DNA from: Clostridia bacterium
GTDB taxonomy: Bacteria > Bacillota_E > RBS10-35 > JAJYVN01
Direction of reading: 5' to 3'
Assembly: GCA_027335515.1 (NCBI GenBank)
Contig: DAHWHT010000272.1
Coordinates: forward strand, 1 to 16,149
DNA: 16,149 nucleotides
Shown: piece by piece, positions 14,097 to 16,149 of the stretch
Numbering within the stretch: position 1 is the first letter of the stretch
Layout of the letters: each line of letters opens with the position of its first letter
Notes under the pieces: generated by a model
What the model was told of the DNA's origin: nothing
Databases searched by the model: none
The model's input: only the letters and a program-made list of their open reading frames with translations
Position numbers and translations under genes: made by a program

Positions 14097-14605
14097 ATCC
14101 GCCCACCCCCCTGCGTGCCCACGGCGAGGCGCGCACGCAGGCCGCGTCCCTGCAGCCACCAGAGGCAGAGCCCCAGGGCATCGGCCGCATCGTCGGGTGT
14201 GGGCGGACGCGCCAGCCCGAACTGCGCCGCGACCATGGCCCCGACCTGCCGCTTGTCCGCCCCGCCATACCCGGCCACGGCGAGCTTCATCTCGGTGGGG
14301 GTCGCCTCGTCCACCGGCACCCCCGCCTGGGCCAGCGCAAGCAGGATCACCCCGCGGGCCTGGCCCACCGCCGCGGCGGTACGTACGTTGCGATTGTGGT
14401 AGAGCCGCTCGACCACCGCCGCCCCGGGTCCGTGCTCGGCAATCATCTGCCCGATGGCCCGGTGCAATTCCACCAGCCGCTTGAGATCCCCCGGCCCGCG
14501 GGGGCGAATCGCACCAAACACCACCGCCGCGGCGCGCCTGGCGCCCGGCCCCTGATCCACAACGGCGAATCCGCAGGTCGCAATCCCGGGATCGATGCCC
14601 AACAC
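14093..14605 (-). CDS. ruvC: Crossover junction endodeoxyribonuclease RuvC
   Basis: Holliday junction resolvase, 170 aa, that cuts junctions held by RuvAB. The RNase H-like acidic residues are present: D5 in LGIDPG, E66 in [10 protein letters not shown], and the DxxD pair D139/D142 in [18 protein letters not shown] fits the family. The start is unsure. GTG at 14605 gives MLGIDPG with GGGGGAG 12 bases upstream. CTG at 14611 would give the canonical MRVLGIDPG at an ideal six-base spacing from the same SD. ATG at 14644 has no proper SD and adds an odd N-terminus. ruvA overlaps the end by four bases. The gene is divergent from the BofC-like gene, so the gap of about 165 bases should hold both promoters. 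Confidence 0.93.
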   Translation of the reverse strand: MLGIDPGIATCGFAVVDQGPGARRAAAVVFGAIRPRGPGDLKRLVELHRAIGQMIAEHGPGAAVVERLYHNRNVRTAAAVGQARGVILLALAQAGVPVDEATPTEMKLAVAGYGGADKRQVGAMVAAQFGLARPPTPDDAADALGLCLWWLQGRGLRARLAVGTQGGGRM

Positions 14606-14770
14606 GCGCAGCAGGCACTCCCCCAAGGGGCCGCCATGCCCCATCCTGCGGTTCGACGCCGCGGCCAACCTTTCCTCTCCTGCGGCGCCGGTGGCCCGGC
14701 CGACCGCCGCGCTCGGCACATACGACGGGCGATCCCGGACCACCCTACCGCGGAAGGGGGAAGGTCAAAG
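14606..14770. other. Divergent ruvC / BofC-like gene intergenic region
   Basis: This gap must hold promoters for both directions. On the minus strand TTGACC (near 14761-14766) is followed after 15 bases by TAGGGT, a weak and short-spaced candidate for ruvC. On the plus strand I see no convincing promoter; CATACGA around 14720 resembles the -10 of some sporulation sigma factors but lacks a fitting -35. Confidence 0.3.
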
Positions 14771-15430
14771 GTGCGGCACCGCAAGCTGGCGGGGATGGTC
14801 ACGGCCGCGGTTGTCCTTGCGGTCCTCCTTGCGGTCCTCCTTGCGGCCCTCCTTCCGACCCTCCTTGCGGCCGCCCCCCGGACTTCGCTCCAGCCGCCGC
14901 CATGGACCATCGCCGTCGCCGCCCCGCGCCCGCCGCGTACCGCGGCCTCATCGTCAAACCGGGCGCAGCCGCGCCGGACGCGACCGCCGACCGGTCCGAC
15001 CCTTGCCGCGGACGCACGGGTGCAGGTTGAAGTCCAGTATCCCCAGTGCGCGCGCGATCCCCAGGGGGCGTCCGGCGCCGGTCCGGTGCCGGTGGGCCTG
15101 GTCGGGCTGGATCAGAGCGCGGCGGCGCGGATCCTGCGCGGCTACCGCATCACCACCTTCACCCGCGACCTGCTCGTGCTGGTGCGGACCCTGCCGGACT
15201 GCCGGGATTCCACCTATACGTTGCAATCCAGGGCGGGGTTTGTCGTGGTGCGCCCGGGACCTCCCGGCGATCCCGGCCGCGCGCGACCCACCAACATCCC
15301 CACCCGGTCCCTGAGCCCGGCCAGACGCCGCGGGCTGGAGGCCGGGATCGCCGTTCCGGCAACCGCCCTGGAGCGCACCCTGGATACCCTGCGGCAGGAG
15401 GCAGCGCCGTCCGCACCCGGAGAGCCCTGA
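14771..15430 (+). CDS. Membrane-anchored protein with BofC C-terminal-like domain
   Basis: A 219-aa protein with one N-terminal membrane helix (about 9-35, built from LAVL-type repeats), a Pro/Ala/Arg-rich linker (36-75) and a C-terminal domain (about 105-210). This domain has VGLVGLDQSAAARILRGY, ITTFTRDLLVLVRTLPDC, YTLQSRAGFVVVRPGPPG and an acidic/helical end (RRGLEAGIAV). It resembles the BofC C-terminal domain; BofC is a forespore protein that restrains SigK processing in B. subtilis and is a ruvA neighbour there. Similar proteins are found next to ruv genes in other Firmicutes. The GTG at 14771 has GGGGGAAGG six bases upstream. A sporulation role is only inferred from the domain. Confidence 0.75.
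   Translation: MRHRKLAGMVTAAVVLAVLLAVLLAALLPTLLAAAPRTSLQPPPWTIAVAAPRPPRTAASSSNRAQPRRTRPPTGPTLAADARVQVEVQYPQCARDPQGASGAGPVPVGLVGLDQSAAARILRGYRITTFTRDLLVLVRTLPDCRDSTYTLQSRAGFVVVRPGPPGDPGRARPTNIPTRSLSPARRRGLEAGIAVPATALERTLDTLRQEAAPSAPGEP
14809..14868. repeat. 12-bp tandem repeat, five units, encoding the membrane helix of the BofC-like protein
   Basis: Units of 12 bases begin at 14809, 14821, 14833, 14845 and 14857. The second and third are identical (GGTCCTCCTTGC) and the others differ at one to three positions. Each adds four hydrophobic residues (LAVL, LAAL, LPTL), so copy-number change would lengthen or shorten the helix in frame. Confidence 0.8.
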
Positions 15431-15605
15431 CCGCGGCCTCCCCGCCGCGCAACCAACCTGATTCCGGCGTGTCCCCTTGGGTTCCAGCCGCCGGGCGCCG
15501 GTCCGGGCGGGGCACCGGGGCGCAAAGGGAAACCGACCTTGGACGCGAATGGGCGCCGCGCCGGACCAAACGGGTGTCAGGCCCGTCCGGCGGGAGGTTT
15601 GACGC
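15431..15605. other. Intergenic region before the penicillin-binding protein, with a strong hairpin
   Basis: 175 bases without a gene. A stable plus-strand hairpin spans 15561-15590 (CCGGA/TCCGG outer, CGGG/CCCG inner, loop TGTCAGG, one-sided bulge CCAAA), ending one base before the SD GGGAGG (15592-15597). It may modulate translation. There is no U-tract after it and I found no convincing promoter. Confidence 0.4.
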
Positions 15606-16149
15606 GTGACTGGGCGCCGCCCCGGACGAAAAGTCCCGACCACCCTCCGGCGGCGCGCCTGCGTGGCGCGCGTCTGGGCGGTGGGCCTGTTTTTCGTGCT
15701 GGCGCTGCGCCTGGTCGACGTTCAGGTCGTGCACGGGGCACAGTGGGCCGCGGCGGGACGGCTGCAGCGCACCCACACGCAGGTGCTGGGGGCGCCGCGC
15801 GGTGAGATCCTGGCGCGCAACGGCCAGGTGCTCGCCGTCTCCGTCCCCGCCGCCGATGTCACCGCCGATCCCCGTCTGGTCCGCCACCCTCGCGCGGAGG
15901 CGGCCGCCCTCGCCCACATCCTGACGGTCTCAGCGGGAACGCTGGCCCACACCCTCGCCGGCCGCGGTCAGTATGCGGTGGTGCAGCGCGGCATCACCGC
16001 CGGTCAGGCTGCCGCCATCGCCCACCTGCACCTGCCCGGCGTCTATACCCACACCACGTCCATCCGCCGCTACCCGTCCGGCTTCTTCATGGGATCCCTG
16101 CTCGGCTTCACCAACGCCAGCGGCGGCGTCGCCGGCGTCGAACTCACCT
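15606..16149 (+). CDS. Class B penicillin-binding protein (FtsI/PBP2/SpoVD family), N-terminal part
   Basis: Peptidoglycan transpeptidase of the monofunctional class B group; about 181 N-terminal residues are present and the frame is open at the right edge. An Arg-rich cytoplasmic start (VTGRRPGRKVPTTLRRR) precedes one membrane helix (about 19-38). The PBP dimerisation/pedestal domain follows, with RGEILARNGQVLAVSVPAADVTADPRLV (the family's R-G-x-I-x-D-R-N-G motif has Ala in place of Asp), and RRYPSGFFMGSLLGFTNASGGVAGVEL, which matches the conserved R-x-Y-P...LGF...G-x-x-G-x-E-x motif. The GTG at 15606 has GGGAGG eight bases upstream. The transpeptidase domain with SxxK lies outside the window, so FtsI, PBP2 and SpoVD types cannot be told apart. 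It is co-directional with the BofC-like gene, 175 bases away. Confidence 0.92.
   Translation, partial: MTGRRPGRKVPTTLRRRACVARVWAVGLFFVLALRLVDVQVVHGAQWAAAGRLQRTHTQVLGAPRGEILARNGQVLAVSVPAADVTADPRLVRHPRAEAAALAHILTVSAGTLAHTLAGRGQYAVVQRGITAGQAAAIAHLHLPGVYTHTTSIRRYPSGFFMGSLLGFTNASGGVAGVELT

Noticed and set aside
13334..14770. Long upstream extension of the BofC-like reading frame across ruvA and ruvC
   Set aside because: It is the antisense shadow of ruvA/ruvC; the GTG at 14771 has a good SD and begins with a signal anchor.
1..16149. CRISPR arrays, insertion sequences, tRNA or rRNA genes, prophage or plasmid functions
   Set aside because: I saw no regularly spaced repeats, transposase or integrase motifs, or recognisable tRNA/rRNA sequences; the window looks like core chromosome.

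Overview
The window is a very GC-rich stretch of a bacterial chromosome, densely packed with genes. The gene set points to a high-GC Firmicute (Bacillota), probably a spore-former or a relative of one. The signs are a SigI/RsgI sigma/anti-sigma pair, a protein with a BofC-like C-terminal region beside ruvC, and the ruvCAB-queA-tgt order. System I (Ccm-type) cytochrome c maturation genes suggest a respiring lineage such as the Thermaerobacter/Symbiobacterium/Sulfobacillus-like groups. That placement is inference; no rRNA or other taxonomic marker is present.

Layout. At the left edge a minus-strand acyl-CoA carboxylase carboxyltransferase gene runs off the window (<1-565). A short-chain dehydrogenase is divergent from it (753-1469, plus). 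From 14605 down to 1507 lies one long minus-strand array, read 5' to 3': ruvC, ruvA, ruvB, sigI, rsgI, queA, a TlpA/CcmG-like thioredoxin fused to an Asp-box repeat domain, a second membrane-anchored thioredoxin-like protein, ccmH, ccmF, a 274-residue membrane protein and tgt. On the right, divergent from ruvC, are a BofC-domain membrane protein (14771-15430) and the start of a class B penicillin-binding protein (15606 to the edge).

How the genes work together. RuvABC resolves Holliday junctions. QueA and Tgt are two steps of tRNA queuosine synthesis. The classic ruv-queA-tgt neighbourhood has been split by two insertions: the SigI/RsgI transmembrane signalling pair and a cytochrome c maturation block (two thiol oxidoreductases, the apocytochrome thiol reductant CcmH, and the haem lyase subunit CcmF). 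CcmABCDE are not in the window.

The most interesting signal is a pair of about 115-119 bp leader elements, roughly 90% identical by hand alignment. One lies directly upstream of ccmF and the other directly upstream of ruvB, both in the direction of transcription. Each folds by hand into the same three-way-junction-like RNA with a 9-bp closing stem, followed by a hairpin and a U-tract that end just before the Shine-Dalgarno. Nearly all differences fall in loops, bulges or wobble pairs. I do not recognise the family; it could be an undescribed riboswitch or attenuator, or a dispersed repeat. Other notable points are an RsgI whose expected Asn-Pro autoproteolysis site reads Arg-Pro, a possible SigI autoregulatory promoter, a thioredoxin/Asp-box fusion, and a Tgt with an insertion and a changed substrate-loop residue.
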